64,000 nucleotides of DNA from VBDM01 sp035637655 (lineage in GTDB: Bacteria; Pseudomonadota; Gammaproteobacteria; Burkholderiales; SG8-39). This document shows positions 52,376-61,119 of the stretch, piece after piece (the stretch's first letter is position 1; every line of letters begins with the position of its first letter). The notes beneath the pieces are model-generated. The model saw only the letters and a list, made by a program, of their open reading frames with translations, was not told where the DNA came from and searched no databases. Location of the stretch: contig DASPWT010000198.1 of NCBI GenBank assembly GCA_035637655.1, positions 8,295 through 72,294 on the forward strand. The letters run 5' to 3'. Position numbers and translations under genes: made by a program.

Positions 52376-53122
52376 ATGCCCTTGTCCGTAGCCATCATCA
52401 CCCGCAACGCCGCCAGCCAGCTGGAACGCTGCCTTGCGAGCGTCGCCTTTGCCGAGGAGGTCGTCGTGGTGGACTCGGGCTCGACGGACGGCACGGTCGA
52501 GCTCGCCGCCCGCCACGGCGCTCGCGTCGTGCGGAAGGAATGGCTCGGGTTCGGCGCGCAAAAGCAGTTCGCTGTCGACGCCGCGAGCCACGAGTGGCTA
52601 TTGTGCGTGGACGCGGACGAATGCCTGAGCCCTGAGCTTCGCGAGGCTATCGTCGCCGAGCTCAAGGCACCGCGCGGCTTTGTCTACGCCATGCCGCGCC
52701 GCAACCGCTTTTTGGGACGCTGGCTCAAGCACGGCGAGGGCTACCCCGACTGGAACGTGCGCCTGTTCCACCGCGGGCATGCGCGCTGGGGCAACGAGTC
52801 GGTGCATGAAAAGATCGTAACCCGGTCCCCGGTGCTCAGGCTCCGGGGCGATCTCCTGCACGATTCGGCGGAAACGCTGGAGAAGTATCTCGACAAGCAG
52901 AACCGCTACACGAGTCTGCAGGCCGAATCGCTGCGCGCCGCGGGCCGCCGCGCGAATGCCTTGCAGCTGGTGCTCTCACCCACCCTGCGCTTCATCAAGT
53001 TCTACCTGTTGCGGCTCGGTTTTCTCGACGGGGTGCCGGGCTTGGTGCACGTCACGATCGGCTGTATGAACAGTTTCAACAAGTACGCGAAACTGAAGGC
53101 GCTGGAGCGCGCCTCGGAATGA
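52376..53122 (+). CDS. Family 2 glycosyltransferase, LPS core type (WaaE/KdtX-like)
   Basis: A 248-residue GT-A enzyme: SVAIITRNAASQLERCLASV near 4, VVVVDSGSTDGTVELA near 29, and the metal-binding VDADECLSP near 78. The central NRFLGRWLKHGEGYPDWNVR (about 103-122) is typical of the WaaE/KdtX beta-1,4-glucosyltransferase group that decorates the LPS inner core. The C-terminal half carries a membrane-proximal region. It is divergent from waaA and overlaps rmlB by four bases (ATGA, 53119-53122), heading a five-gene coupled operon. Confidence 0.9.
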   Translation: MPLSVAIITRNAASQLERCLASVAFAEEVVVVDSGSTDGTVELAARHGARVVRKEWLGFGAQKQFAVDAASHEWLLCVDADECLSPELREAIVAELKAPRGFVYAMPRRNRFLGRWLKHGEGYPDWNVRLFHRGHARWGNESVHEKIVTRSPVLRLRGDLLHDSAETLEKYLDKQNRYTSLQAESLRAAGRRANALQLVLSPTLRFIKFYLLRLGFLDGVPGLVHVTIGCMNSFNKYAKLKALERASE

Positions 53123-54189
53123 CCGTTCTGGTGACGGGGGGTGCCGGTTTCATAGGCTCGAATTTTGTGCTGGACTGGTTCGCGCAGGGCGCGGAATCCG
53201 TGATCAACCTGGACAAGCTCACCTACGCGGGCAATCCCGCGAATCTCCGTGCCCTCAAGGACAACCCGGCGCACGTGTTCGTCCACGGGGATATTTGCGA
53301 CCGGAACCTGGTGCGGCACCTCCTGGAACGACACGCGCCGCGCGCCGTCGTTCACTTCGCCGCGGAAAGCCATGTCGATCGTTCCATTCACGGGCCCGCC
53401 GAGTTCGTCCAGACCAATATCCTGGGCACTTTCGGCCTGATCGAGGAAACACGGGTCTGGCTGGAAAGGCAAGCGCCTCCTCAACGCGCGGATTTCAGAT
53501 TCCTGCACGTCTCGACCGACGAGGTATTCGGTTCGCTCGGTCCCAATGATCCACCTTTCAACGAGTCGACTCCTTTCGCGCCGAACAGCCCTTATGCAGC
53601 TTCGAAGGCGGCCGCCGACCACTTGGTGCGGGCGTACCATCACACCTACGGACTTCCGACGCTGACCGTCAACTGCTCGAACAACTACGGACCCTATCAG
53701 TTTCCCGAAAAGCTCATTCCCCTCATGATCCTGAACGCCATCACCCACAAGCCCTTGCCGGTCTATGGTGAGGGTGGCAACGTGCGCGACTGGTTGTACG
53801 TGCAGGATCATTGCACGGCGATCCGGCAAGTCCTGGAACGCGGCCGCGTCGGCGAGAGTTACAACGTCGGCGGCAACAATCAGAAGACCAATCTGGAGGT
53901 GGTGAACGCGATCTGCGCCCTGCTCGACGAGGCGAGGCCCAATCGCAAGAGCCTGCATTCCATGTTGATTTCCTTCGTGAAGGACCGCCCGGGACACGAC
54001 CGTCGTTACGCGATGGACGCGACGAAGATCACCATTGAAATCGGGTGGGTGCCTTCCGAGAGCTTCGATTCCGGATTGCGCAAGACCGTCGCCTGGTATC
54101 TGGACAACCCGGATTGGGTCGCGCGTGTGACGAGCGGCGCCCACCGCCACTGGATCGAGAAGAACTATGCCAATCGAGGCGAGGCGTGA
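53119..54189 (+). CDS. rmlB: dTDP-glucose 4,6-dehydratase
   Basis: The second step of dTDP-L-rhamnose synthesis. The 356 residues begin MTVLVTGGAGFIGSNFVLDW (NAD-binding), then VVHFAAESHVDRSIHGPAEF near 77, FLHVSTDEVFGSLG near 128, and the catalytic YAASKAAADHLV near 158, followed by NCSNNYGPYQFPEKLIPLM. The gene overlaps both neighbours by four bases. The order here is rmlB-rmlA-rmlC-rmlD. Confidence 0.97.
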   Translation: MTVLVTGGAGFIGSNFVLDWFAQGAESVINLDKLTYAGNPANLRALKDNPAHVFVHGDICDRNLVRHLLERHAPRAVVHFAAESHVDRSIHGPAEFVQTNILGTFGLIEETRVWLERQAPPQRADFRFLHVSTDEVFGSLGPNDPPFNESTPFAPNSPYAASKAAADHLVRAYHHTYGLPTLTVNCSNNYGPYQFPEKLIPLMILNAITHKPLPVYGEGGNVRDWLYVQDHCTAIRQVLERGRVGESYNVGGNNQKTNLEVVNAICALLDEARPNRKSLHSMLISFVKDRPGHDRRYAMDATKITIEIGWVPSESFDSGLRKTVAWYLDNPDWVARVTSGAHRHWIEKNYANRGEA

Positions 54190-55067
54190 AGGGCATCATT
54201 CTTGCCGGGGGCAGCGGCACGCGCCTCTTCCCGGTGACGCAGGTCGTATCCAAGCAGCTTCTGCCGGTCTACGACAAGCCGATGATCTACTACCCCCTGA
54301 GCACCCTGATGCTGGCCGGCATCCGCGATTTGCTCGTGGTCTCCACGCCGCAGGACACACCGCGCTTCGAGCAGCTGCTCGGTGACGGCGCGCGTTGGGG
54401 ACTCGACCTCCAGTATGCCGTCCAACCGAGCCCGGGCGGCATTGCACAGGCTTTTCTCGTCGGAGAGCGCTTCGTGGGGGAGGAGCCCTGCGCGCTGGTT
54501 CTCGGGGACAATATTTTCTACGGCCACGACCTGCAACCCACATTCGGGCAGGCGGCGAAGAAATCCTCGGGCGCGACGGTATTCGCCTACCGGGTGCAGG
54601 AGCCGCAGCGCTACGGCGTGGTCGAGCTCGATGTGAAAGGCCGTGCCCTCAGCATCGAGGAAAAGCCGGCGAAGCCCAAGTCGCACTATGCAGTGACGGG
54701 TCTTTATTTCTACGATAACCAAGTCGTGCGCATCGCGAAATCGCTCAAGCCTTCGGCGCGCGGGGAACTGGAGATCAGCGACGTCAATCGCCATTACCTC
54801 AAAGAGGGCATGCTTCACGTGGAAACGCTGGGGCGGGGGCACGCGTGGCTCGACACCGGCACCTACGAATCGCTGCTCGAAGCCAGTCATTTCATCGAGA
54901 CGCTGGAGCGGCGGCAGGGTCTCAAGATCGGCTGCCCCGAAGAGGTCGCCTGGCACAAGATGTGGATCAACGACGCGCAGCTCGAGGCGCTGGCGGCGCC
55001 GCTCAGGAATAGCGGTTACGGGGAGTATCTGCTGTCGCTGCTGCGGGACAGCCCACGCGACAAATGA
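54186..55067 (+). CDS. rmlA: Glucose-1-phosphate thymidylyltransferase
   Basis: Makes dTDP-glucose from dTTP and glucose 1-phosphate, the first step of dTDP-rhamnose synthesis. GTG at 54186 overlaps the rmlB stop (GTGA) and gives 293 residues, the family standard. The signature GIILAGGSGTRLFPVTQVVS is at residues 3-22, with PMIYYPLSTLMLAGIRDLLV near 32, VLGDNIFYGHDL near 108 and DVNRHYLKEGMLHVETLGRG near 199. Confidence 0.97.
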   Translation: MKGIILAGGSGTRLFPVTQVVSKQLLPVYDKPMIYYPLSTLMLAGIRDLLVVSTPQDTPRFEQLLGDGARWGLDLQYAVQPSPGGIAQAFLVGERFVGEEPCALVLGDNIFYGHDLQPTFGQAAKKSSGATVFAYRVQEPQRYGVVELDVKGRALSIEEKPAKPKSHYAVTGLYFYDNQVVRIAKSLKPSARGELEISDVNRHYLKEGMLHVETLGRGHAWLDTGTYESLLEASHFIETLERRQGLKIGCPEEVAWHKMWINDAQLEALAAPLRNSGYGEYLLSLLRDSPRDK

Positions 55068-55609
55068 AGGTCACGCCGACCGGACTCTCCGGAGTGTTGC
55101 TCCTCGAGCCCCGCGTATTCGGCGACGCGCGCGGGTTCCTCTTCGAGAGCTGGAACGAACGGGAGTTCGAGCGCGCAGGAATCCGGGCTCGTTTCGTCCA
55201 GGACAACCACTCGCGCTCAGGACGAGGCGTGCTGCGTGGGCTGCATTATCAGATCCGCCAGCCGCAAAGCAAGCTCATCCGCGTTGTCGCCGGCGAAATC
55301 TTTGATGTAGCGGTGGACATCCGCCGCAGCTCGCCCACTTTCGGCCGGTGGGAGGGCGTTCGCCTGAACGCGGAATCGCACAAGATGCTCTGGATCCCGG
55401 TCGGTTTTGCGCACGGCTTTTGCGTATTGAGCGACTTTGCCGAGGTCCTGTATAAGGCCACGGAGTTCTACGCGCCCGAGGACGAGCGCTGCATCCTCTG
55501 GAACGATCCGGACCTTCGCATCGATTGGCCCCTCCCCGGCGGCGCGCCCGCACTATCGGCCAAAGACGCCGCGGGGGCGCAGCTGCGGGATGCCGAAGTG
55601 TTTCAGTGA
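55064..55609 (+). CDS. rmlC: dTDP-4-dehydrorhamnose 3,5-epimerase
   Basis: A cupin epimerase of 181 residues, the third step of the pathway. It starts MKVTPTGLSGVLLLEPRVFG and has FVQDNHSRSGRGVLRGLHYQ near 44-63 with the catalytic histidine, VAVDIRRSSPTFGRWEG near 83, and WIPVGFAHGFCVLSDFAEVLY near 110. Four-base overlaps with rmlA (ATGA) and rmlD (GTGA). Confidence 0.97.
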   Translation: MKVTPTGLSGVLLLEPRVFGDARGFLFESWNEREFERAGIRARFVQDNHSRSGRGVLRGLHYQIRQPQSKLIRVVAGEIFDVAVDIRRSSPTFGRWEGVRLNAESHKMLWIPVGFAHGFCVLSDFAEVLYKATEFYAPEDERCILWNDPDLRIDWPLPGGAPALSAKDAAGAQLRDAEVFQ

Positions 55610-56481
55610 AGATTCTGCTGACCGGAAAAGCCGGGCAGGTCGGCTGGGAGCTCGAACGGCGCCTTCCGCCTCTCGGGCAGGTAGTCGCCTTCGATCATGC
55701 ATCGCTCGATCTGGCAGACCCGGATCAGATCATCGCGCGAGTCCGCGAGGTGAGACCGGGACTCATCATCAATGCCGCGGCCTACACAGACGTGGACCGC
55801 GCGGAGTCCGAGCCGGAGCTCGCCATGCAAATCAACGCGGCGGCGCCACAGACTCTCGCCGAGGAAGCGAAGCGCCTTGGTGCACTGCTGATCCACTACT
55901 CCACCGACTATGTCTTTGACGGCACGAAGCCCACCCCGTATCTCGAGACCGACCCCCCGAATCCGATCAGCGCCTACGGCAGAAGCAAGCTCGAGGGCGA
56001 GCGGGCAGTCCAGGCGAGCGGCTGCCGGCACCTGGTCCTGCGCACGAGCTGGGTGTACGGCTTGCGCGGCAGGAACTTCCTACTCACGATTTTGCGTCTC
56101 GCGCGCGAGCGCCGCGAGCTGCGCGTGGTGGACGACCAAGTCGGAGCGCCGACGTGGTGCCGCGACATCGCGACTGCGACCGCGCAATTGACCAAGGAGG
56201 CCGAGGCCGGAAAGACGGGCAGCCTGTATCACCTCACGGCGGGTGGCGCGACAAGCTGGTATGGCTTCGCGTGCGAAATCCTCAAGGCACATGGGATCGA
56301 TACATCGGTCAGAGCCATTTCTACCAGGGAATATCCGGTCCCCGCCAGGAGGCCGGCAAATTCGGTACTGTCCAGCGCGGCGATCTCGGCGCGCTGGAAG
56401 GTGGACCTGCCGGAATGGCAGGTCTCTCTGGCGATATGTCTTCGCGAAGCAAGCTCGGCTGCTGGCATCACCTCGTCTTAG
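55606..56481 (+). CDS. rmlD: dTDP-4-dehydrorhamnose reductase
   Basis: The final reduction giving dTDP-L-rhamnose. GTG at 55606 overlaps the rmlC stop and gives 291 residues. KILLTGKAGQVGWELERRLP is the cofactor site, INAAAYTDVDRAESEPELAM lies near 57, HYSTDYVFDGTKPTPYLETD near 99 and YGRSKLEGERAV near 126 with the catalytic YxxxK, then LRTSWVYGLRGRNFLLTILR. It is the last gene of the coupled operon; a 158-base gap follows. Confidence 0.96.
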   Translation: MKILLTGKAGQVGWELERRLPPLGQVVAFDHASLDLADPDQIIARVREVRPGLIINAAAYTDVDRAESEPELAMQINAAAPQTLAEEAKRLGALLIHYSTDYVFDGTKPTPYLETDPPNPISAYGRSKLEGERAVQASGCRHLVLRTSWVYGLRGRNFLLTILRLARERRELRVVDDQVGAPTWCRDIATATAQLTKEAEAGKTGSLYHLTAGGATSWYGFACEILKAHGIDTSVRAISTREYPVPARRPANSVLSSAAISARWKVDLPEWQVSLAICLREASSAAGITSS

Positions 56482-56639
56482 GTGTCAGCCGCGTACCGAT
56501 CGCCATCGCATACGGCAAGGGCCGCCCGCTTTTCGATTCAGTCTGAAGCGAAGTCACGCGTGTGCGTCCGGCAAGGAAGATGAGATCGCCCCGTCAGGGA
56601 ACGCGGTCGCAGTGCCGTTTTGTCATTAGAATCCGCTTC

Positions 56640-57494
56640 ATGAGCGATCGGAGAATCCGCACGCCGCTGGTCACGTTCATTGTTGCCGTGTTCAACGGAA
56701 AAAGTACTCTGCAGCGCTGCATCGACAGCGTGGCACGCCAGACCTGCGCGTCCAGAGAGCTGATCGTTATCGACGGGGGCTCTACGGACGGCAGCGTGGA
56801 GGTCATAGAGGCGAACCGGGGCGCCGTCAAAGATTGGGTGTCCGAGCCCGATCGGGGGATTTATCACGCCTGGAATAAGGGTCTGGCCCGGGCCAAGGGA
56901 GACTGGGTATGTTTTCTCGGCACCGACGATTACCTGCACGATTCCACGGTATTGGAGAAAATCTCTCCGCACCTTGCCGCGCCCGCGCAGCAGCGCATCG
57001 TCTACGGACAGGTAGCTATGGTGGACAGGAATGGAGTGGAAGTGGACCGTCTCGGAATGTCCTGGGTGAACGCGCGCAAGCGCTTCATGCAGGGGACCTA
57101 TTGCCTGCCGACTCCGGGGTTGATGTTTCATCGGAGCATTTTCCAGCGGCTCGGACTTTTCGACGAATCGAATCGCATCGCGGGAGATTACGAGCTTCTC
57201 CTGCGGGAATTGAAGGCGGGCGAACCGCGCTACCTGCCGGAAATCATCGTCACCGACATGCAGCATGGAGGCATCAGCAGCCGTCCGGAAAATACCCTCA
57301 TTTCGCTGCGAGAGATGCAGGCGGCGCGCATGAAGCACGGGTTACCTGCCGTCAATCTTCATTTTGTCGCGGCGCTCGCCAGGGCCTACATACGCCTGCT
57401 GCTGTGGCGCGTGCTCGGCGAGAAGTCTGCCCGGCGCGCCATGGATTGGGGCAGGCGGCTTGCGGGAAAGCCCGCCTACTGGACGAAAACCTGA
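56640..57494 (+). CDS. Family 2 glycosyltransferase (WcaE-like)
   Basis: ATG 56640 gives 284 residues starting MSDRRIRTPLVTFIVAVFNG. The GT-A motifs are SRELIVIDGGSTDGSVEVIE near 40 and a metal site GTDDYLHDSTVLEKISPHL near 98. The segment WVSEPDRGIYHAWNKGLARA near 67-86 is typical of the colanic-acid WcaE group. Substrate unknown. A TAGAAT (56628-56633) immediately upstream may be a -10 or chance. It starts a second run of polysaccharide genes after rmlD. Confidence 0.87.
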   Translation: MSDRRIRTPLVTFIVAVFNGKSTLQRCIDSVARQTCASRELIVIDGGSTDGSVEVIEANRGAVKDWVSEPDRGIYHAWNKGLARAKGDWVCFLGTDDYLHDSTVLEKISPHLAAPAQQRIVYGQVAMVDRNGVEVDRLGMSWVNARKRFMQGTYCLPTPGLMFHRSIFQRLGLFDESNRIAGDYELLLRELKAGEPRYLPEIIVTDMQHGGISSRPENTLISLREMQAARMKHGLPAVNLHFVAALARAYIRLLLWRVLGEKSARRAMDWGRRLAGKPAYWTKT

Positions 57495-57503
57495 AGGCCG
57501 GCG

Positions 57504-58343
57504 ATGCCGATTGCGACTTTACCCGAAGAACGCGTGCCTGTAAGCGCAGTGATCCCGTGCTACCGGTGCGGCGATACTGTCCGGCGCTCGATCCGTTCGA
57601 TCGCGGCGCAGACCGCGCTGCCGCGCGAAATCATACTGGTGGATGATTGTAGCGCCGACACCACGCCGGAAACTCTCCGTCAGATTGCCTCGGAATATCC
57701 GCCGGGTTGGATCAAGGTACTGGAACTAACCGTGAACGGCGGCGCCGGGCAAGCGCGCAATGCCGGGTGGAACGCGGCGACCCAGCCCTATGTGGCGTTC
57801 CTCGACGCGGATGATGCCTGGCACGCTAAGAAGCTGGAAATCCAGCACGGCTGGATGCAAGTCCACCCCGAAGCGCAATTGACGGGGCATCCGACCACAT
57901 GGGTCCGGGACGGGAAGATTCCGACGGACGAGCCCGGTTCTGCGAGAATCGCGCGCATCGACCCGCGCCGGCTTCTGCTCGGCAACTGCTTTTCCCTGAG
58001 GTCCGTCATGGTCAGGAGGGAATTCCCGATTCGCCTTCATCGGGAAAAGCGCTACATGGAAGATTACTGGTGGGTGCTGCAGGCGGCGTTTTCCGGATAC
58101 GACATATACAGGATCGAGTTGCCGCTCGCCTGCATGTTCAAGGCGCCCTATGGCGCCGGGGGCCTGAGCGGCAGGCAGTGGGAGATGGAAAAGAGCGAGC
58201 TCGACAACTATTGGGGTCTGAAAAGGGCGGGCAAGCTGGGACTGTTCCCTGCACTGGCGTTGACGATCTATTCGCTGCTCAAGTATGCGAAGCGTGTGGC
58301 CGTGGCGGCGTGCCTGCGTCGACCCGATGGGCAGGCGTATTAA
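57504..58343 (+). CDS. Family 2 glycosyltransferase
   Basis: A 279-residue GT-A enzyme with VSAVIPCYRCGDTVRRSIRS near 13, EIILVDDCSADTTPETLRQI near 42, NGGAGQARNAGWNAATQPYV near 78 and the metal motif AFLDADDAWHAKKLEIQ near 98. The C-terminal half includes YMEDYWWVLQAAFSGYDIYR, where the ED pair is the usual catalytic-base region. Acceptor and donor are unknown. It lies 9 bases after the preceding glycosyltransferase and 9 before a methyltransferase, suggesting one transcript. Confidence 0.87.
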   Translation: MPIATLPEERVPVSAVIPCYRCGDTVRRSIRSIAAQTALPREIILVDDCSADTTPETLRQIASEYPPGWIKVLELTVNGGAGQARNAGWNAATQPYVAFLDADDAWHAKKLEIQHGWMQVHPEAQLTGHPTTWVRDGKIPTDEPGSARIARIDPRRLLLGNCFSLRSVMVRREFPIRLHREKRYMEDYWWVLQAAFSGYDIYRIELPLACMFKAPYGAGGLSGRQWEMEKSELDNYWGLKRAGKLGLFPALALTIYSLLKYAKRVAVAACLRRPDGQAY

Positions 58344-58352
58344 GCCAGGAAA

Positions 58353-58967
58353 ATGGGCAGGGTCGAAGAAATGATTATTTCCGAGAAGAACAAGCGACTG
58401 ATCAAGAAATTCCTCGATGCAGTCCGTTACGACTACGGCCACTGGGCGCGCACCGTGATGTACCAGGAGTGCTTCAAGCTGGTCCGAAAGCTCGAACCTT
58501 CGCAGCTGGAGGTGCTGGAGATCTCGGCCGGCCACGTCTGGCGCGGGCTCGGATTCAAATCATTTACTGAGGCCAATTTCCCTGATTTCGACGTCTGCAG
58601 CACGACGCTGCCGAAAACCTTCGATCTGATCATCGCCGACCAGGTTTTCGAGCACCTGCTCTGGCCTTACCGTGCCGGAAAGAACGTTCACGCCATGCTG
58701 AAGCCGGGCGGTTACTTGCTGATCACAACGCCGTTCCTGATCAAGGTGCACGAGGTCCCCGTCGATTGCTCGCGATGGACGGAACTGGGAATGAAACATC
58801 TCCTGGCCGAATGCGGGTTCCCCATCGAGAAGATCCGTACCGGCTCCTGGGGCAATCGCGCTTGCGTCAAGGCAAATTTCGGTAGCTGGGCCCGGCGAGG
58901 GTGGTTCAAGTCCCTGGCCAACGAGCCGGAGTTCCCCGTATCGGTCTGGGCGCTGGCAAAGAAGTGA
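58353..58967 (+). CDS. Class I SAM-dependent methyltransferase-like protein
   Basis: This 204-residue protein has a Methyltransf_11-like pattern: LEVLEISAGHVWRGLGFKSF near 52, where the glycine-rich AdoMet loop is replaced by EISAGH. TFDLIIADQVFEHLLWPYRA near 89 and LKPGGYLLITTPFLIKVHEV near 116 follow, then CSRWTELGMKHLLAECGF. Similar proteins occur in O-antigen and exopolysaccharide loci. The atypical first motif means AdoMet binding is not certain. An ATG six codons downstream (58371) is an alternative start. Confidence 0.78.
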   Translation: MGRVEEMIISEKNKRLIKKFLDAVRYDYGHWARTVMYQECFKLVRKLEPSQLEVLEISAGHVWRGLGFKSFTEANFPDFDVCSTTLPKTFDLIIADQVFEHLLWPYRAGKNVHAMLKPGGYLLITTPFLIKVHEVPVDCSRWTELGMKHLLAECGFPIEKIRTGSWGNRACVKANFGSWARRGWFKSLANEPEFPVSVWALAKK

Positions 58968-59016
58968 TAGATCGCGGAACGGCCGCAGGACGGCGTCGCT
59001 CGAGATGGGGTGAAGA

Positions 59017-59835
59017 ATGAACGGTCAGTATGGAGGCTTCGCAAGCTCGGCGACGGACATTCCTCGGGTTTCAATCTCCGTGGTCAGCCACGGCCAAGGC
59101 GAGCTCGTCGACCTCTTGCTCCGCGACCTGTCCTTACACAGCAAAACCGTGATCGAGGTTCTTCTCACCGTGAACGTTCCGGAAGCGCTGCCGTTCGATC
59201 CGACACGCTTCGCGTTTCCGGTCCGGCTATTGAGCAACGCCAAGCCGCAAGGTTTCGGCGCGAATCACAACGCCGCGTTCCGAAAATGCAAAGCCAAGCA
59301 TTTTTGCGTGATGAATCCCGACATCCGGCTGGAAGACGATCCTTTTCCGGCCCTGCTCGCCTGTCTGGAGGACCCGCAGGCGGGCATCGTGGCGCCGCTA
59401 ATACGCAATCAAGCCGGCACGATTGAGGACAGCGCTCGAAACTTTCCGACGCCGTGGGGAATCCTAAAGAAGGCGCTGCGAGCTTCCCCGGAAATCGAGT
59501 ATCCGGTGGGCGGAGCCGAGCTGCTCTATCCCGACTGGGTTGCGGGAATGTTCATGCTTGTTTCAAGCGGGGTTTTCGCGGACATCGGCGGATTCGACGA
59601 GAGATACTTCCTTTATTACGAGGACGCCGATCTCTGCGCGCGGCTCGCACGCGGCGGCCGGCGCGTGGTGCTGTGCCCTGGGGCAATCGTGATCCACGAG
59701 GCGCGGCGGCAGAGCCGCCGCAATCTGCGCTACCTGCGCTGGCATCTCTTGAGCATGCTTCGGTTCTTCCTTTCGCACCGCACTACGTACCTCCGGGGTC
59801 GAAGCAGGACGGACGTACGATCTCGTACCGGTTAA
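59017..59835 (+). CDS. Family 2 glycosyltransferase, rhamnosyltransferase-like
   Basis: A 272-residue GT-A enzyme with ISVVSHGQGELVDLLLRDLS near 20, NAKPQGFGANHNAAFRKCKA near 75, CVMNPDIRLEDDPFPALLAC near 97, and YFLYYEDADLCARLARGGRR near 197. The NPD and FLYYEDADLC motifs are typical of WbbL-type rhamnosyltransferases, which fits the rml genes upstream. The C-terminus is basic and may sit at the membrane. It is convergent with a methyltransferase gene 11 bases away. Confidence 0.85.
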   Translation: MNGQYGGFASSATDIPRVSISVVSHGQGELVDLLLRDLSLHSKTVIEVLLTVNVPEALPFDPTRFAFPVRLLSNAKPQGFGANHNAAFRKCKAKHFCVMNPDIRLEDDPFPALLACLEDPQAGIVAPLIRNQAGTIEDSARNFPTPWGILKKALRASPEIEYPVGGAELLYPDWVAGMFMLVSSGVFADIGGFDERYFLYYEDADLCARLARGGRRVVLCPGAIVIHEARRQSRRNLRYLRWHLLSMLRFFLSHRTTYLRGRSRTDVRSRTG

Positions 59836-59846
59836 TCGTCCCCTTT

Positions 59847-61079
59847 TCAGAGGAATTCCAGCTTCGGGAGCGGGACGATGAGCTTTAGCGAGGACAATTT
59901 CTTGTTCGCTTCGAAGAAGCGCCGGAAGTGCCACGGCAAGATGATCACGTAGTCCGGCTTGCGCTCGAGCAGTTCTTGCTCGGGGATGATGGGGATCCAA
60001 GTTCCGGGGGTGAAGCACCCGAATTTGTCGGCATTTACTTCGCCGATGGCGCTGATGTCCCGGTCGGTGAAGCCGCAGTATTGCAGGATGACGTTACCCT
60101 TGGTCGAGGCACCCAGCCCGGCGATGGTCTTCCCCTGAGCGCGGGCGGCTCGGACGAATTGGAGCAGCTCTTCCTTTGCCGCGGCAGCGTGCTGAGCAAA
60201 CGCCGCATAGGGCGCCACAGTGTCGAGCCCTTGCTCCCTCTCCGCGTCGAGCATCGTCCGGACAGCCGCCGGCGGCGGCGCGTCGTCTTGCGCCTTCTCG
60301 ACCGTCACCGAAAAGCTGCCGCCGTTGATGTCGTTCAGCTCGACATCGACAATCCTGAAGCCGACGCGGTCGGCCATCCACTTGATCTGTTTGAGCGCGT
60401 AGTACTCGAGGTGCTCGTGACACACGGTGTCGTAGGAGTTCGTCTCGAGCATGGTGGGCATGTAGCTCTGCTCGAACACCCATATCCCGTCGTCGGCGAG
60501 CACCTCGTGCACTTCGCGCATGAAGGCGATCGGGTCCTCGAGGTCGTAGAACATCGAGAAGGACGTGATGATCTTCGCTTTCGTGCCTGGGAAACGCTCC
60601 TTCAGCGCGCGCGCGGAGAAGAAGTCTGGGATCAACTGAATGTGGGGAGGGTAGAAACTGCTGAACTTGTCCCCGGTGGGATCAATCCCCACGAGGATCG
60701 GGCCGCGCGCAGGGTAGGCCTGCAGTGTCGTGCTGTCGTTGCTGCCGATGTCGACGATGAGGTCGCCGTCGCGCAGTGCCGCTCGCTCGAGCAGTCGGCG
60801 TACCTTGCCGTGCAGATGCGTCACCATGCTCATGTTGAGCGCGGAGCGATAGCCGTAGTTTTCCCCGTACATCTCCCGCAGGTCGTAGGAGTGCTCGAGC
60901 TGCAGGAGACCGCAGGCGTCGTCTCCGCCCGTGCACTTCACCAGTCGAAGCGGCCCACTCGTGACCTTTGCCCTCTTGTCTCGCGGAAATCTCCCTGTCA
61001 GCATCTGCGCGCCGAGGTCGAGCACCCTCACGAGCCGGTGGTTGCCGCAAATCCTGCACTTGTCCGTTTTCGTGTACAT
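59847..61079 (-). CDS. Sugar C-methyltransferase-like protein (TylCIII/NovU type)
   Basis: A 410-residue three-domain protein. The N-terminal zinc domain has CRICGNHRLVRVLDLG (8-23) and later cysteines in KCTGGDDACGLLQLEHSYDL. The central AdoMet domain has LIVDIGSNDSTTLQAYPARG near 107 and the catalytic-region SYDTVCHEHLEYYALKQIKW near 214. The C-terminal domain has IAGLGASTKGNVILQYCG near 319 and RKPDYVIILPWHFRRFF near 375. This is the arrangement of C-3 methyltransferases acting on dTDP- or GDP-keto-sugars. Paired with the GDP-mannose dehydratase relative next to it, it may methylate a 4-keto-6-deoxy sugar. Confidence 0.87.
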   Translation of the reverse strand: MYTKTDKCRICGNHRLVRVLDLGAQMLTGRFPRDKRAKVTSGPLRLVKCTGGDDACGLLQLEHSYDLREMYGENYGYRSALNMSMVTHLHGKVRRLLERAALRDGDLIVDIGSNDSTTLQAYPARGPILVGIDPTGDKFSSFYPPHIQLIPDFFSARALKERFPGTKAKIITSFSMFYDLEDPIAFMREVHEVLADDGIWVFEQSYMPTMLETNSYDTVCHEHLEYYALKQIKWMADRVGFRIVDVELNDINGGSFSVTVEKAQDDAPPPAAVRTMLDAEREQGLDTVAPYAAFAQHAAAAKEELLQFVRAARAQGKTIAGLGASTKGNVILQYCGFTDRDISAIGEVNADKFGCFTPGTWIPIIPEQELLERKPDYVIILPWHFRRFFEANKKLSSLKLIVPLPKLEFL

Positions 61080-61119
61080 CCTGCTCCGGTCTCCGGCGGG
61101 ATCGATCGCCCAGAAGGGT

